NCBI GenBank assembly: GCA_030323885.1
Contig: CM059193.1
Span: forward strand, 71,019,997-71,083,996
Direction of reading: 5' to 3'
Source of the DNA: Branchipolynoe longqiensis
Lineage: Eukaryota; Annelida; Polychaeta; Phyllodocida; Polynoidae
Length of the DNA: 64,000 nucleotides
Shown here: positions 1 to 10,078 of the stretch, in pieces
Numbering within the stretch: the first letter of the stretch is position 1
How the letters are laid out: each line of letters opens with the position of its first letter
The notes under the pieces: model-generated
Seen by the model: the letters and a program-made list of their open reading frames with translations, nothing else
Told to the model about the DNA's origin: nothing
Databases searched by the model: none
Position numbers and translations under genes: made by a program

Positions 1-580
1 AGGCCCAGTCACATACACGTTAGTGGACGTAATTGATCATAGTGGAGGCTAACATAGTTCAACGTAGTTCAATGTAGTGCAACATACCGGCATCCATACT
101 TCTCCGTGATGAGAATGTGATAAGAACGTGTGTGGGCTGTGAGTTCCGATTTAAGCTTTGAACATGTTCAAAAGAAAGGTAAGTTTGAGGCAGACGTAGC
201 CTCCGTGATGATAACGTATACTCTAGCATACTCTAGGGTACTCTAGTGTACTTCTTAATGTACTCTAGCGTACTCTAGCATAATCTAGTGTCCTCTAGCG
301 TACTTTGACCCACACAAAACCTTGGCCGTTCTGACATGGTCACATAGCCATTAGTGGACGAAGTTGAACGTAGTGGAGGGTAACGTAATTCAACCTAGTT
401 CAACATAGTTCAACATAGTTGGAATTACCGGGATCTGTACCGTAACGTACCGGGATCCGTACCATAACATATTTATCCGTACTATTAGGTGGGTGATCAA
501 CCAACACCTGCTGTACCTTAACATAGTTTAATGTAGTGATAGCACGTTTGACCCATGTTAATCTAACTTACGTTCACTAA
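1..580. other. No gene seen; short degenerate repeats
   Basis: No supported coding region. The stretch is made of short reused words. Between about 215 and 310 the word TACTCTAG recurs roughly eight times in an 11-12 bp rhythm. Flanking it, at about 55-90 and 385-420, are runs of 'agttcaacgtagttcaa' type. Nothing here resembles a promoter or the missing SNX 5' exon. Confidence 0.5.
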
Positions 581-799
581 TGTGTATGTGACCAGGGCTG
601 GAGATCTATCAACACGCTTCTGCTATGCTATGCGCACTGCATTCACTTCTCAGACGCTGGCTGTTTGTACCGGGAGCAGGGCAAACCCCCAAAACACTGC
701 TCTGCGGCCGCAAACCGCCTGTTGCACTCAGGTGGAGTTTCTCTCTGGGAAAATTGGTGTTAGTTTTGAACCCTCCTATCGGCTGTCATTACCATTGAA

Positions 800-870
800 G
801 CAGGCGTCGAAATGGTACCCTGGTGGGTTCCTGGTATAACCTTAGATGTTGCTAGGGTGCTAAATAAGAC
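800..870 (+). mobile_element. SINE tail fragment (family A)
   Basis: The words 'ggtaccctggtgggttcctg', then 'ataaccttagatgttgctag', match the last part of the SINE A tail seen complete at 40238-40590. Only the 3' end is present. It abuts the CA-rich minisatellite. Confidence 0.5.
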
Positions 871-1850
871 ATCAAAGCATTGTATCCCCACACTCCACAC
901 ATACAAACATACATGTACACAAGACTTTCCTCCCCCATGCACACACCCTCTACACACATACACACAAACACACATGCACACATGCACACACACATTCTCC
1001 CCCATGCACACACCCTCTACACACATGCACACACACTTTCTCCCCCATGCACAAACCCTGTACACACATACACACAAATACACATGCACACACATTCTCC
1101 CCCAGACACACACCCTCTACATACATACACACAAACACACATGCACACATGCACACATGCACACACTTTCCCCCCCATGCACACACCCTGTACACAAACA
1201 CACATGCACACATACTTTCTCCCCCATGCAAACACCCTCTACACACATACACACATGCACACACTTCCTCCCCCATGCACTCACCCTCTACACACATACA
1301 CACACGCACACATGCACACACACTTCCTCCCCCATGCACACACCCTCTACCCACACAAACACACATATACATGTCTTTCCTCCCCCATGCACACACCCTG
1401 CACACACATGCACACACCCTTCATCCTCTCCCCTTCTGCACACACTCCTTCATACACACATGCACACACCCTTCCTCCTCCTCATCTCCCTCCCCCTATG
1501 CACACACACCCTCCACACAGACATCCACACACCCTTCCTCCTCCCCTTCTGCACACACTCCTTCACACACCCTTCCTCCTCCCTCCTTCTACACACACTC
1601 CTTCACACACACATGCACACACCCTTCATCCTCCCTCCTTATGCACACACATGCACAGACCCTTCCTCCCCTCCTTCCCCTACTCCCCCATTGCACACCC
1701 CCTCCACACACACACACACACACCCTTCGTCCCCTCCCTCCCCTACTCCCCCTATGCACACCCACTCCACACACACACATACCCTCCACACACACACATA
1801 CCCTCCACACACACACGCACGCACACATGTTGGCTACACAGGCTGGCGAT
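870..1850. repeat. CA-rich compound minisatellite
   Basis: About 1 kb of CACACATGCACACA-type sequence alternates with 'ttcctcccccatgcac' and 'accctctacacac' blocks in a loose period of 50-70 bp. It drifts toward CCTTCCTCCTCC after 1420. Long ORFs exist in several frames on both strands, but they translate to His/Thr/Pro or Cys/Val low-complexity sequence and are not genes. Confidence 0.9.
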
Positions 1851-2111
1851 TGTTAATGGTGCCTAATTACTGCCTGTGCGGATTCACTCAATCAGTAGTT
1901 AGTTAGTTCATTACGCTGCGTCCCGCCTTGCCGCCGCCAGGGGCGCTGCACATCAATACCGGCACTGGGTGCATCTGTACCGTGGGCGGGTGCCTGGAGT
2001 ACCACTGTGCAGGATGTGTGTCAGCGAGGGTGTGGCACACAGGCTAGGCTAACATGTACTGTACATCAAACTGGATTCATGAGGGGACACACTGCTCAAC
2101 GCATCCTGATT

Positions 2112-2410
2112 TAAGCTAAGATTTCATATACGCGGTATGCGGCATGCGGCATACCATTCGCCTTTTGCATAAATTTGCATTCGCATATGCATTTGCATTC
2201 ACATATGCATTTGCATTTGCATTCGCATTTGCACCCGCACCGATTGGTCCATTGAGCAATCCACTTTACCATCCATGTATTAACATTCGCATTCGCATTC
2301 GCATTCACATTCGTGCCCGGACATATGGAAGCACCACTGTGCGTTTACATGCTTTTCCATTTTTTGTCGCATTCACATACCGCATACCGCATATATGAAA
2401 TCTTAGCTTA
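2112..2410. mobile_element. Palindromic MITE with TTTGCA/TTCGCA core
   Basis: The terminal inverted repeats are about 31 nt with one mismatch: the left begins 'taagctaagatttcatata' and the right ends 'tatgaaatcttagctta'. The interior is a run of hexamers (TTTGCA, TTCGCA, TTCACA) on both sides of a short unique centre. A related element lies at 8007-8219. There is no transposase, so it is non-autonomous. Confidence 0.7.
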
Positions 2411-2447
2411 GCAGTTCATGCCATCATGAGCTTTGCCTATGCTTACA

Positions 2448-2625
2448 CACTGGATGCAGTGGCTGAATCGGTAGAGCGTAGGTTGACCATGCAGAAGGAC
2501 GGGAATTCGAATCCCAGCCGAGTCAAGCCGATGACTTATATCAAATTGATACTTATCGCTACCTAGCCTGGCACTCGGCATTAATAGGATAGGACAAGGA
2601 CTGGTTGGCACAGTGTGCACCATTA
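2448..2625 (+). mobile_element. SINE A, 3'-truncated
   Basis: It has a tRNA-like head with A-box-like 'tggctgaatcggtagag' and B-box-like 'gaattcgaatccc', then the shared body words 'gatacttatcgctacctagc' and 'attaataggataggacaagg'. The family A tail starts but is cut off after about 25 nt. It is not a tRNA gene because the stem pairing is lost and the body continues. Confidence 0.75.
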
Positions 2626-2629
2626 TATA

Positions 2630-2830
2630 CAGCAAGAAATGCTTTATAAGTGCATCAGTATCTCAGTTGGATATGTAGAATTGAATCTAGATAAGTGTAT
2701 TGGTTTAAAAAATGTCATGTTTTCATTGGACTACGCAGCTTTATGGGTACAGGGTTATTACAAGAAGGCATTTTAAAATATTTGTTATTCTATCTGAAAG
2801 TGAAAATGATTAAAACTTTGCACAAATCTG
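2630..2830. repeat. Unclassified dispersed repeat, also at 20390-20520
   Basis: 'gtgcatcagtatctcagttg', followed by 'gatatgtagaat' and 'gcagcttta', recurs with substitutions at 20405-20510. Weaker pieces occur at 20155-20185 and 25455-25480 ('atagtccgatggttttgag'). No ends or coding capacity can be defined. Confidence 0.45.
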
Positions 2831-2899
2831 TTTAGTGTTATTGCTATGCCTCCATGATTTCACCCTCTTCTTTGAAGACTTTTTCTTTAAAAACAGAAT

Positions 2900-3190
2900 A
2901 CCAGAGTGGTTAGGGCGCCCCGTACCCCGGAATCTTGTAGGATCAATCCCCGGCCGAGACTAACCAGAGGCCTACCGAATTGGTGCGTGTCAATCAATAC
3001 CTTGCCTGATGCTCGGCATTACTAGTCTAGTGCCTAGTTCTGATTTTCATGATAATGTGACTGATGCGGGTAATGGCGTCTGTGGTGCGGTATCCCAGTG
3101 GGGTAGCACTATAAAGTAACCACCAGCATGCGCTATCACCAAGTCGGTATCCGTCGCCCTCACAATAACCTTAGATTTGTGTTGGATGCA
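2900..3190 (+). mobile_element. SINE A, strongly diverged
   Basis: A tRNA-like head ('gagtggttagggcgcccc', 'ggatcaatccccggccgag') is followed by 'gcctgatgctcggcattact', 'gataatgtgactga', 'cagtggggtagcactataaa' and 'aagtcggtatccgtc', in the order of the SINE A consensus. Many substitutions and indels suggest an old copy. Confidence 0.65.
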
Positions 3191-3586
3191 ACCCCCCCCC
3201 CCCACACACACACACACACCAAATAATCCAAACCAAGCATCTTTAAAAACATATGTTTTTTTAAAAGCAGTTCGATGCCCATCAGCTGCCGAGTTTGTGG
3301 TGAAGAAACCTCGATCTAATCTTAGACGAGACCTGATAGGACAGGAGACAAGCCTAAGTCTCGTTAAAAGACCATAGCGGTCTGTCATTAGATGACCAAG
3401 ACTCTCCCTGAGGCAACGTCTCTGCCAAAGTTTGAAGCTATGTAACTCTGTCATATATGTCAATACCTGAATAGTAAACACTTTTATTCATCTGAAGCCA
3501 GTCTTTTTTCAGCACCAAGGCACTGGTCTTCCGGCCACACTTAACTTCAGTCATTTACACTATTTAATTACAAGACCAATCTTAAG

Positions 3587-3651
3587 ATAATAAAATATTG
3601 TTATTACATTCAGCTAATTAAGAGTTTCTGGTCAGTGTATGCATTCTGATG
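3587..3651. repeat. 65-bp direct repeat, left copy
   Basis: This block, starting 'ataataaaatattgttatta', recurs at 4091-4155 with a single mismatch. The two copies enclose two partial copies of SINE C, so this looks like a local duplication. Confidence 0.85.
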
Positions 3652-3676
3652 CGCGAGAAGGAAGAAAGGAAAGCTA

Positions 3677-3773
3677 ACCATTACACCACCTAGGCTCCCT
3701 GATATCAACACACTACCCACGCCTACCTGTCTATGCGGCTCCTTGCCTGAGAGGTCAGTGCAGACCACTACAC
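3677..3773 (-). mobile_element. SINE C, partial, minus strand
   Basis: It matches 3994-4090 almost base for base ('taaccattacaccacctagg' through 'gtcagtgcagaccactaca'). It contains the reverse complement of the A-box-like 'ggtgtaatggtta' but lacks the B-box side. Confidence 0.75.
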
Positions 3774-3861
3774 TCGTCCCCCTGGAATTGTAAGTCTTTT
3801 AATACTTACAATTACATACATACAGGCAATGCACTTACATACATACACAGGGAAGGTTCAA

Positions 3862-4090
3862 CAGCTATACAGCGCGTAGCCTGTACAGGATCCTGGTCAC
3901 GGCACCAGTGTCGTGGGGGTGATGAAAATGGGAATTATTGCGCCTAGAGCGGGACTCGAACCCACATCTCTCTGCATTCCGGGCCAGTGTGCTAACCATT
4001 ACACCACCTAGGCTCCCTGATATCAACACACTACCCACGCCTACCTGTCTATGCGGCTTCTTGCCTGAGAGGTCAGTGCAGACCACTACA
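3862..4090 (-). mobile_element. SINE C, near full length, minus strand
   Basis: Read on the minus strand it runs from 'tgtagtggtctgcactgacc' through 'cctaggtggtgtaatggtta' (A-box-like) and 'gtgggttcgagtcccgctct' (B-box-like) to 'acgacactggtgccgtgacc'. Relatives are at 3677-3773 and 59218-59528. The tRNA-like module sits inside the element rather than at its edge. Confidence 0.75.
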
Positions 4091-4155
4091 ATAATAAAAT
4101 ATTGTTATTACATTCAGCTAATTAAGAGTTTCTGGTCAGTGTATGCATTCTAATG
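4091..4155. repeat. 65-bp direct repeat, right copy
   Basis: Pairs with 3587-3651, with one mismatch near the right end. It begins at the edge of SINE C, which shows that this block was the flank of a SINE insertion before or after the duplication. Confidence 0.85.
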
Positions 4156-4205
4156 TAGGTGGTGTCTTAGTTAATTTTCTACACAGGGGTATTTGGGTGT
4201 AGTTT

Positions 4206-4549
4206 TGTTGTTGTTTTATGTCCTAGCAACATCTAAGGTCATATCAGAATGGGTACCAACTTGTGACAGTGCACACTCATGATGACTTATTAGTGCTGCC
4301 CCACTGGGAGACCAGGTTGCCAGCACCATGGCCTGATATCCCACTCAGTCACATTATCCTAACACTGAGCCAATCAGTCCTTGCCCTGTCCTAATAATGC
4401 TGAGCGTCTGGCTAGGAAACGACAAGTATAAATTTTTAAGTTATTGGTTTGACTCGACACTTTGAACCCATGAACCCATGGGTTTGGATCCCCCGATATC
4501 CCAAAACAGGAGACGGACGCTCAACTCATTCGGCCATCCCGTCTGGTCT
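4206..4549 (-). mobile_element. SINE A, near full length, minus strand
   Basis: On the plus strand it starts with the tail end ('tcctagcaacatctaaggtc') and finishes with the head ('ctcaactcattcggccatcc'). All body landmarks are present in reverse. The head keeps the B-box region, with a short duplicated 'gaacccat' word. Confidence 0.8.
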
Positions 4550-4724
4550 ATATGGGCATAGTGAATCAGTCTCAACCGGTAGGTTGGTTATTGCACACTA
4601 TACAGTTTAAAGGAGTAGTAACATGACTAGCACAACTTTACTTTTTTCACAATTATCATGACCAAAATATGACTAGTGATAATTTGTACCTATCTCGAAG
4701 CTACCTATTCGCTGGAAGTCATTT

Positions 4725-4761
4725 AAGGCGCAATCAACGCTAAGGGCCTTTGTGACTATTA
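4725..4761. repeat. 37-bp direct repeat, copy 1
   Basis: The block beginning 'aaggcgcaatcaacgctaag' is repeated exactly at 6155-6191. The right copy is the coding tail of the gag-like ORF; this left copy lies about 300 bp before that ORF's start. Confidence 0.85.
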
Positions 4762-5025
4762 TGCATGTTGCCGGTAACATGATTAATTCACGACGTTGGA
4801 GACCGTTTTAGTGTTGCTTAGCAAAATATCAAGTCACGTTGGTGCCTCGCCGAGGATGCACATATTGTCATAGCACTGTCACTAAGGTATCGAAGAATTC
4901 TTATTACGACAAGGCTAACGGTTCAGCACTCGCTACGGAAGCAGCAAGCCGGACGGTTTGAAATTAATATACTCCACCGTTATAGGCAGTTCAGCGGTAA
5001 AAGATACTACAAGCAAGATACGGAA

Positions 5026-6192
5026 TTGTGCTTGCTCAGCACAGTCAAGAATAGCATCATGTCGCAGGTGAGAAGTACTCGGAGGATATTCAAGTCTAGG
5101 AAATGTGTGTCGATGGAAAGTGTTGGTAAAAATGCATCAAGTGGTTCAAAGAGTAAATCGCAGCATAAGAGATCGGAGGTGCCATCTACGTCGGCGCAAG
5201 GGGATGAGGTACGTTCAGAGGTGTTGCCATCAAGTGTGACCGCCTCTTACCTTGAAGGAGCGTTGAAGGCGCAGATGGAGGTAAATAATCAGTTGCTATG
5301 TGAAAGGTTGGAGCGCCTTGAGTCGAAAATGGCGAAGACGGCGGCTGGTACAGCGCGCAGGGACCAGGACGGCAGCAGCGACAGTGGGTTGGAGGCGCCA
5401 TCTAGAGGGAAGGGACGTCATGGTGGTACTAGAAGAGAGCAGTTGGAGCCAGGCAGTGAGGAAGACGTACCGTTGTCGACGCATAGAGAAAAGCGATCCA
5501 GGAGGACGTATAATACGGCGACGTATGGATACGATCGACGGCGGGGGCAGCGACGCAAGTTCAATGGATGCTGGACGAGTGATTCTGAGGGGTCGATGTC
5601 TGACCTTGAGAGGGACGAGTCAGATGAGGTGATTCGGTGATTGTTGAAGCGACGAGGGCGTTCAGTCAAGAAACATCGGGGTAAGACGGCGTTGTTGCCT
5701 CATTTATTTGTTATAAGGGATGATACAATGGGTAACGTTAATAAGGGGTGTGCGACATGGTTCGAATATATGTCGGTGGTTCATCGTTTGCTGGAAGAGC
5801 CAATGCTGCCGCAGCACTGGATTAAACATATTAGGCGGCATATTGTGGATATTTCTGACATGGCGGCCAACTGGGACTGGCAAACGGTATTGCTGTGGTC
5901 GGAGAAGGTGTTTTCAATGATTAATGATGGGCGTATTGAGGACGGTTGGGCTGATCGCGCTACTATCAAAGATATTCAGAGGGATGTGTATGCTATTGGG
6001 ACAAGGCTAGATGTGAAGAAAGATAAGAAACCGGAAAGTAATAGTGGGTCAGGTTGGGTTGTGAGGGAAATAAATGAGTCAGTTGACGGGAAGCCATGTG
6101 AGGAATGGAACAGGGGTAACAGTTGCGGGTTTTTTACCTCTCACGGTTCTACTCAAGGCGCAATCAACGCTAAGGGCCTTTGTGACTATTAG
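5026..6192 (+). pseudogene. Retrotransposon gag-like ORF with internal TGA
   Basis: A reading frame of 388 codons is interrupted once by TGA at 5638-5640; both halves are in the same frame. The first half (204 codons) is Ser/Arg/Lys-rich and low in structure, with a possible start at the second Met (5059, ATGTCGCAG). The second half has a helical region with 'ATWFEYMSVVHRLLEEPM' and 'NWDWQTVLLWSEKVFSMI', then a C-terminal knuckle 'PCEEWNRGNSCGFFTSH' in which Cys and His are spaced as in zinc-knuckle ORF1/gag proteins of tyrosine-recombinase retrotransposons (Ngaro/DIRS type). No RT or recombinase follows. The tail falls inside the 37-bp direct repeat 6155-6191, so the ORF probably ends at an element junction rather than at a native stop. 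The family assignment is inference; a gag of another element class is possible. The TGA is probably a decayed CpG codon. Confidence 0.6.
6155..6191. repeat. 37-bp direct repeat, copy 2
   Basis: Exact copy of 4725-4761. Here it encodes the last residues of the gag-like ORF and supplies its TAG stop. The flanking bases differ immediately on both sides. Confidence 0.85.
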
Positions 6193-6354
6193 GGTCATTC
6201 CGCATGCGCAATCATTAGGACAACATAGGTCAGTGAATACTGACACAGGTGGAAAAGCTCTCCCTCTGAAACAGAATAGAAAGCCATTTAGCCTCAAGTG
6301 CCACTAATTTTAGACGCAGGTTATAAAAAAGCAGTTCACTGCCATGCGGTTCCC

Positions 6355-7008
6355 CAAGGAAAGTTGCGCAATGCCCTACTTTGACTTATGGTGAATTCAA
6401 AAAGGAAAGTAGCACAATGCCCTACATTGATACATTGACTGACAGTGAATTTGAAAACTAAAGTAGCACAATGCCCTACTTTGACTGACAGTGAATTCGA
6501 AAACTAAAGTAGCACAATGCCCTACTTTGACTGACGGTGAATTCGAAAAGGAAAGTAGCACAATGCCCTACTTTGACTGACAGTGAATTTGAAAACTAAA
6601 GTAGCACAATGCCCTACTTTGACTGACAGTGAATTTGAAAACGAAAGTAGCACAAAGCCCTACTTTGGACGGACGGTGAATTCGAAAGGAAAGTAGCACA
6701 ATGCCCTACTTTGACTGACAGTGAATTTGAAAACTAAAGTAGCACAATGCCCTACTTTGACTGACAGTGAATTTGAAAACTAAAGTAGCACAATGCCCTA
6801 CTTTGACTGACAGTGAATTTGAAAACTAAAGTAGCACAATGCCCTACTTTGACTGACGGTGAATTCTAAAAGGAAAGAAGCACAATGCCCTACTTTGACT
6901 GACGGTGAATTCTAAAAGGAAAGAAGCACAATGCCCTACTTTGACTGACGGTGAATTCTAAAAGGAAAGAAGCACAATGTCCTACTTTGACTGACGGTGA
7001 ATTCAAAG
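6355..7008. repeat. 46-bp minisatellite, about 14 units
   Basis: The unit contains 'gtagcacaatgccctacttt', then 'gactgacagtgaatttgaaa'. Two subtypes alternate (ending 'gaaaactaa' or 'cgaaaaggaa'), and a third subtype ('ctaaaaggaaagaag') occupies the last three units, showing recent local amplification at the right end. Confidence 0.9.
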
Positions 7009-7439
7009 CCCTTTGACAATGCATTATAACCTATGTAACTTCACCTACCCGTTCCCTTCATGACGTCATATAATGAGCCAGTCTAGAGCAGCTATCCAAG
7101 ATCATGAGGCCAAGTATCCCAAGACTATACTTAGTAGTTCTATGAGTCACACAACAGCTGTTTCTAGTATAGGGATACTTCTGTTAAGGAATACCTAATA
7201 TTCATGTTCGGAACATATGTTAAATTTGGGTGACCAGATCTTTAAGTTCGCCTTCTGACGATGGTGCTTTTATTAATAGGCGGGATTTCTGACCAACTTC
7301 TCAATGAGAGTAGGTTCCCCCTTTTCGTTCTAGTGGCTCTATTATGGGCCAAGAGAAGGTCAGGCGCCTGGGCTTGTTTGTAGACATAGTTTCTGCGACG
7401 GGAAGTTCTCCCATCCTCAAGTATTTTAGTGTCTGTATT

Positions 7440-7765
7440 CTAATGCCCGCTAGACATCTACTGACTAAACCGATTTCTAATGCCCGGTAGACACCTACTG
7501 AGTAAACCGATTGCTAATGCCCACTAGACACCTACTGACTAAACCGATTGCTAATGCCTGCTAGACACCTACTGACTAAACCGATTGCTAATGTCCACAA
7601 GACACCTACTGACTAAACCGATTGCTAATGCCCAGTAGACACCTACCGACTAAACCGATTGCTAATGCCCGCTAGACACCTACCAACTAAACCGATTGCT
7701 AATGCCCACTAGATACTTACCGACTAAACCGATTGCTAATGTCCGCTAGACATGTACCAACTAAA
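7440..7765. repeat. 37-bp minisatellite, about 9 units
   Basis: The unit contains 'ctaatgcccgctagacacct', then 'actgactaaaccgattg'. Units are nearly uniform in length with scattered substitutions. The array abuts a minus-strand SINE A at its right edge. Confidence 0.9.
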
Positions 7766-7769
7766 CCGA

Positions 7770-7985
7770 TGGCACCATGACCCAACATCCTACCCAGTTA
7801 TATTATCCTGACACTGAGCAAACCAGTCCTTGCCCTATCCTATTAATGCCGAGCACCAGGCTAGGAAGCGACAAGTATCAATTTGATAAGTCATTGGTTT
7901 CACTCGACCGGGAACCGAACTCCCGATTTCCCGTATGCGAGGCCTGCTCTCTACCAATTCGACCACCGTGCCCGGTCGATGTTAT
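7770..7985 (-). mobile_element. SINE A, 3'-truncated, minus strand
   Basis: Reverse complement of the head and body: 'ccagtccttgccctatccta', 'gcgacaagtatcaatttgat' and the tRNA-like head with 'ctctaccaattcgaccaccg'. The distal tail is missing where it joins the 37-bp array. Confidence 0.8.
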
Positions 7986-8006
7986 GGTAAAATTGAACTC
8001 TTAGCT

Positions 8007-8219
8007 AGGATTCCATATATGCAGTATACGAATGCGTACGAGGTATGCAGCGACTTTTTGCTGTTTGTAATGGAAATGGCACACTCGGTTCGCATTCACA
8101 CTCATTCGCTACATGGAGCAATTGGTGTGAATGCGAACTAAGTGCGCCATTTCCAATACAAAAAGTGAAAAGTTACCACATACCTCATATGCATTCGCAT
8201 ACCACGTATATGGAATCCT
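8007..8219. mobile_element. Long-hairpin MITE related to 2112-2410
   Basis: The two arms of about 100 nt (left about 8007-8110, right about 8118-8219) are imperfect reverse complements, for example 'ggttcgcattcacac' against 'gtgtgaatgcgaac', with ends 'aggattccatata' and 'tatatggaatcct'. It shares the GCATTCGCAT word style of the element at 2112-2410. Confidence 0.7.
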
Positions 8220-8225
8220 GTTTTT

Positions 8226-8480
8226 CAGGGATGAAAGTGGTCTCCGGGAAGAAAAGCGGAAATTCGGATATTCTCCCATAGGTTTAGCATTGTCAGGGAA
8301 TCGCGGAAGATTCCCGGAAGTTGGGTTTCATATATATATTGGTATAATTAATACGCTGATAGTGCTGCACCGTTTGAAGCATTTATTAGTAGTATACGTT
8401 GATTGTGCTGCGGGATTGCAGTAGGGGTCTACAGGAAGAATCCCAGAAATCCGCGAAATCGCGGAGATCTTTCATCCCAG
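8226..8480 (-). mobile_element. CAGGGATGA MITE, copy 1
   Basis: Starts 'cagggatgaaagtgg' and ends 'agatctttcatcccag'. The interior holds the family's 'gcagcac...tatac' words in reverse. Same family as the elements at 12080, 29596, 43257, 50262 and 62179. It lies 6 bp after the hairpin MITE. Confidence 0.75.
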
Positions 8481-8540
8481 TTTATGTAACAATATTTGTT
8501 GTTGGTGGGCGGGGGGGTGGGGGTGGGGTAGAGGTTATAT

Positions 8541-8750
8541 TAATTGATTAAGCAGGGGCAATATCAACTGTGGAAAATTGGACTTTCTCATTCTATGACT
8601 GCTTGCCATATCCTAGTAATGCCGAACGTCAGGCTAGATACTGTCAAATATAAATGTTCATGTCATGGTTAGAATTGGCCATGGTTTGAACCCATAACCT
8701 GCCACCTGGGAAATGGGTGCTCAACTCGTTCGGCCTGTTTGGTGTGGCAG
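8541..8750 (-). mobile_element. SINE B, minus strand
   Basis: Begins with the reversed family B tail ('attgattaagcaggggcaat') and continues through the shared body ('ttgccatatcctagtaatgc') to a decayed tRNA-like head ('gggtgctcaactcgttcggc'). Confidence 0.7.
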
Positions 8751-9124
8751 AATGAGTATTGGTCCTTAGTGGTATAATTAACATTATGTATTGGCTCCGT
8801 TGTGATGTCTACTTGCTACTTTCATATAGATAAATATTAATTGTATCGTGTGTCTAAAAACTAGTTCAAATGTTAGTTAATTAGGTGTGGATGACTTGAG
8901 TGCGCTGGGTTATATATATATGCTTCTTTGGAACTATTTTTAATCAGGGTAACAGACAACCTGACGTCATGTTTCAATCGACTGTCTGTGTGACATCCTT
9001 TTATTTCCTGAGCTCGATTTCCGTCAGAGCCAAATCAAAGGCCCCGGTTTTGTATGTGTCTTGTGTCAGCGTGTCGTAATAGTGAGGCTTTTGTAAGAGA
9101 TCGACGTCCCACCGCTATTAGTCC

Positions 9125-9790
9125 ATTAGTGTGTTAGCTGCCACTAGGTGGCTAAGAATCCATTGACAGCTATTGTTAGTGTGTGTCAGCTGCCACTAGG
9201 TGGCTAAGAATCCATTGACAGCTATTGTTATTGTGTGTCAGCTGCCACTAGGTGACTAAGAATCCATTGACAGCTATTGTTAGTGTGTGTCAGCTGCCAC
9301 CAGGTGGTTAAGACTCCATTGACAGCCATATTTAGTATGTGTCAGCTGCCACCAGGTGGCTATGAACCCATTAACAGCCATTTTTAGTGCATGTCAGCTG
9401 CAGTTAGGTGGCTATGAAGCCATTGACAACTATTGTTAGTGTGTGTCAGCTGCCACCAGGTGGCTAGGAATCCATTGACAGCTATTGTTAGTGTGTGTCA
9501 GCTGGCACCACGTGGTTAAAACCCTATTGACAGCCATATTTAGTGTGTGTCAGCTGCCGGCAGGTGGCTATGAACTCATTAACAGCCATCTTTAGTGCAT
9601 GTCAGCTGCCGCCAGGTGGCTAAGAACCCATTGACAGCCGTCTTTAGTGCGTATCAGCTGCCTCCAAATGGCTATGAATCCATTGACAGCTATCTTTAGT
9701 ACGTGTCAGCTGCCGCTAGGTGGCTATGAATCAATTGATAGCCATCTTTAGTGTGTGTCAGCTGCCACCAGGTGGCTATGACTCCGTTGA
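9125..9790. repeat. 50-bp minisatellite carrying CAGCTG
   Basis: About 13 units of roughly 50 bp contain 'gtgtgtcagctgccaccagg', then 'tggctatgaatccattgaca'. Nearly every unit keeps an E-box CAGCTG next to a second CANNTG-type word (CCAGGTGG). No ORF persists. Confidence 0.9.
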
Positions 9791-10078
9791 GTGAGGGTGA
9801 TTAGTTAGGCTTTGCCCATAGCTGCTCTATGACTGGCAACTTGACATTTGAAATGATTTTGGCCTTGCTAGTTTAGAGGAGTATAAATAGATGAGCACCC
9901 GAAGGGTTAGGAGTCGATTTAGAAACTGCAGTCGATGCGAAGAGCCTGGATTGTTTTGACTATGATGGCGGAGAGGGAGTTTTAATAGCCTGCGTGGGTT
10001 TTATAAAAAAAGTAAAGGAACTAATTTATTTGGGTAGTAACTGCTGACTGAGTGCGACAAGTGAGGATAGAATTTTCT

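Noticed and set aside
812..1906. Long His/Thr/Pro ORFs in the CA-rich region on both strands
   Set aside because: Low-complexity translation of a minisatellite, open in several frames at once, with no start context or domain.
2455..2535. tRNA gene
   Set aside because: A- and B-box-like words are present, but the acceptor and anticodon stems do not pair and the SINE body follows. The same holds for the other SINE heads in the window.
5638..5640. Selenocysteine or programmed readthrough
   Set aside because: No structural element was recognised and a CpG-type mutation explains it more simply; kept only as a testable point.
6355..7765. CRISPR-like arrays
   Set aside because: Units are head-to-tail without unique spacers, and the context is an animal nuclear genome.
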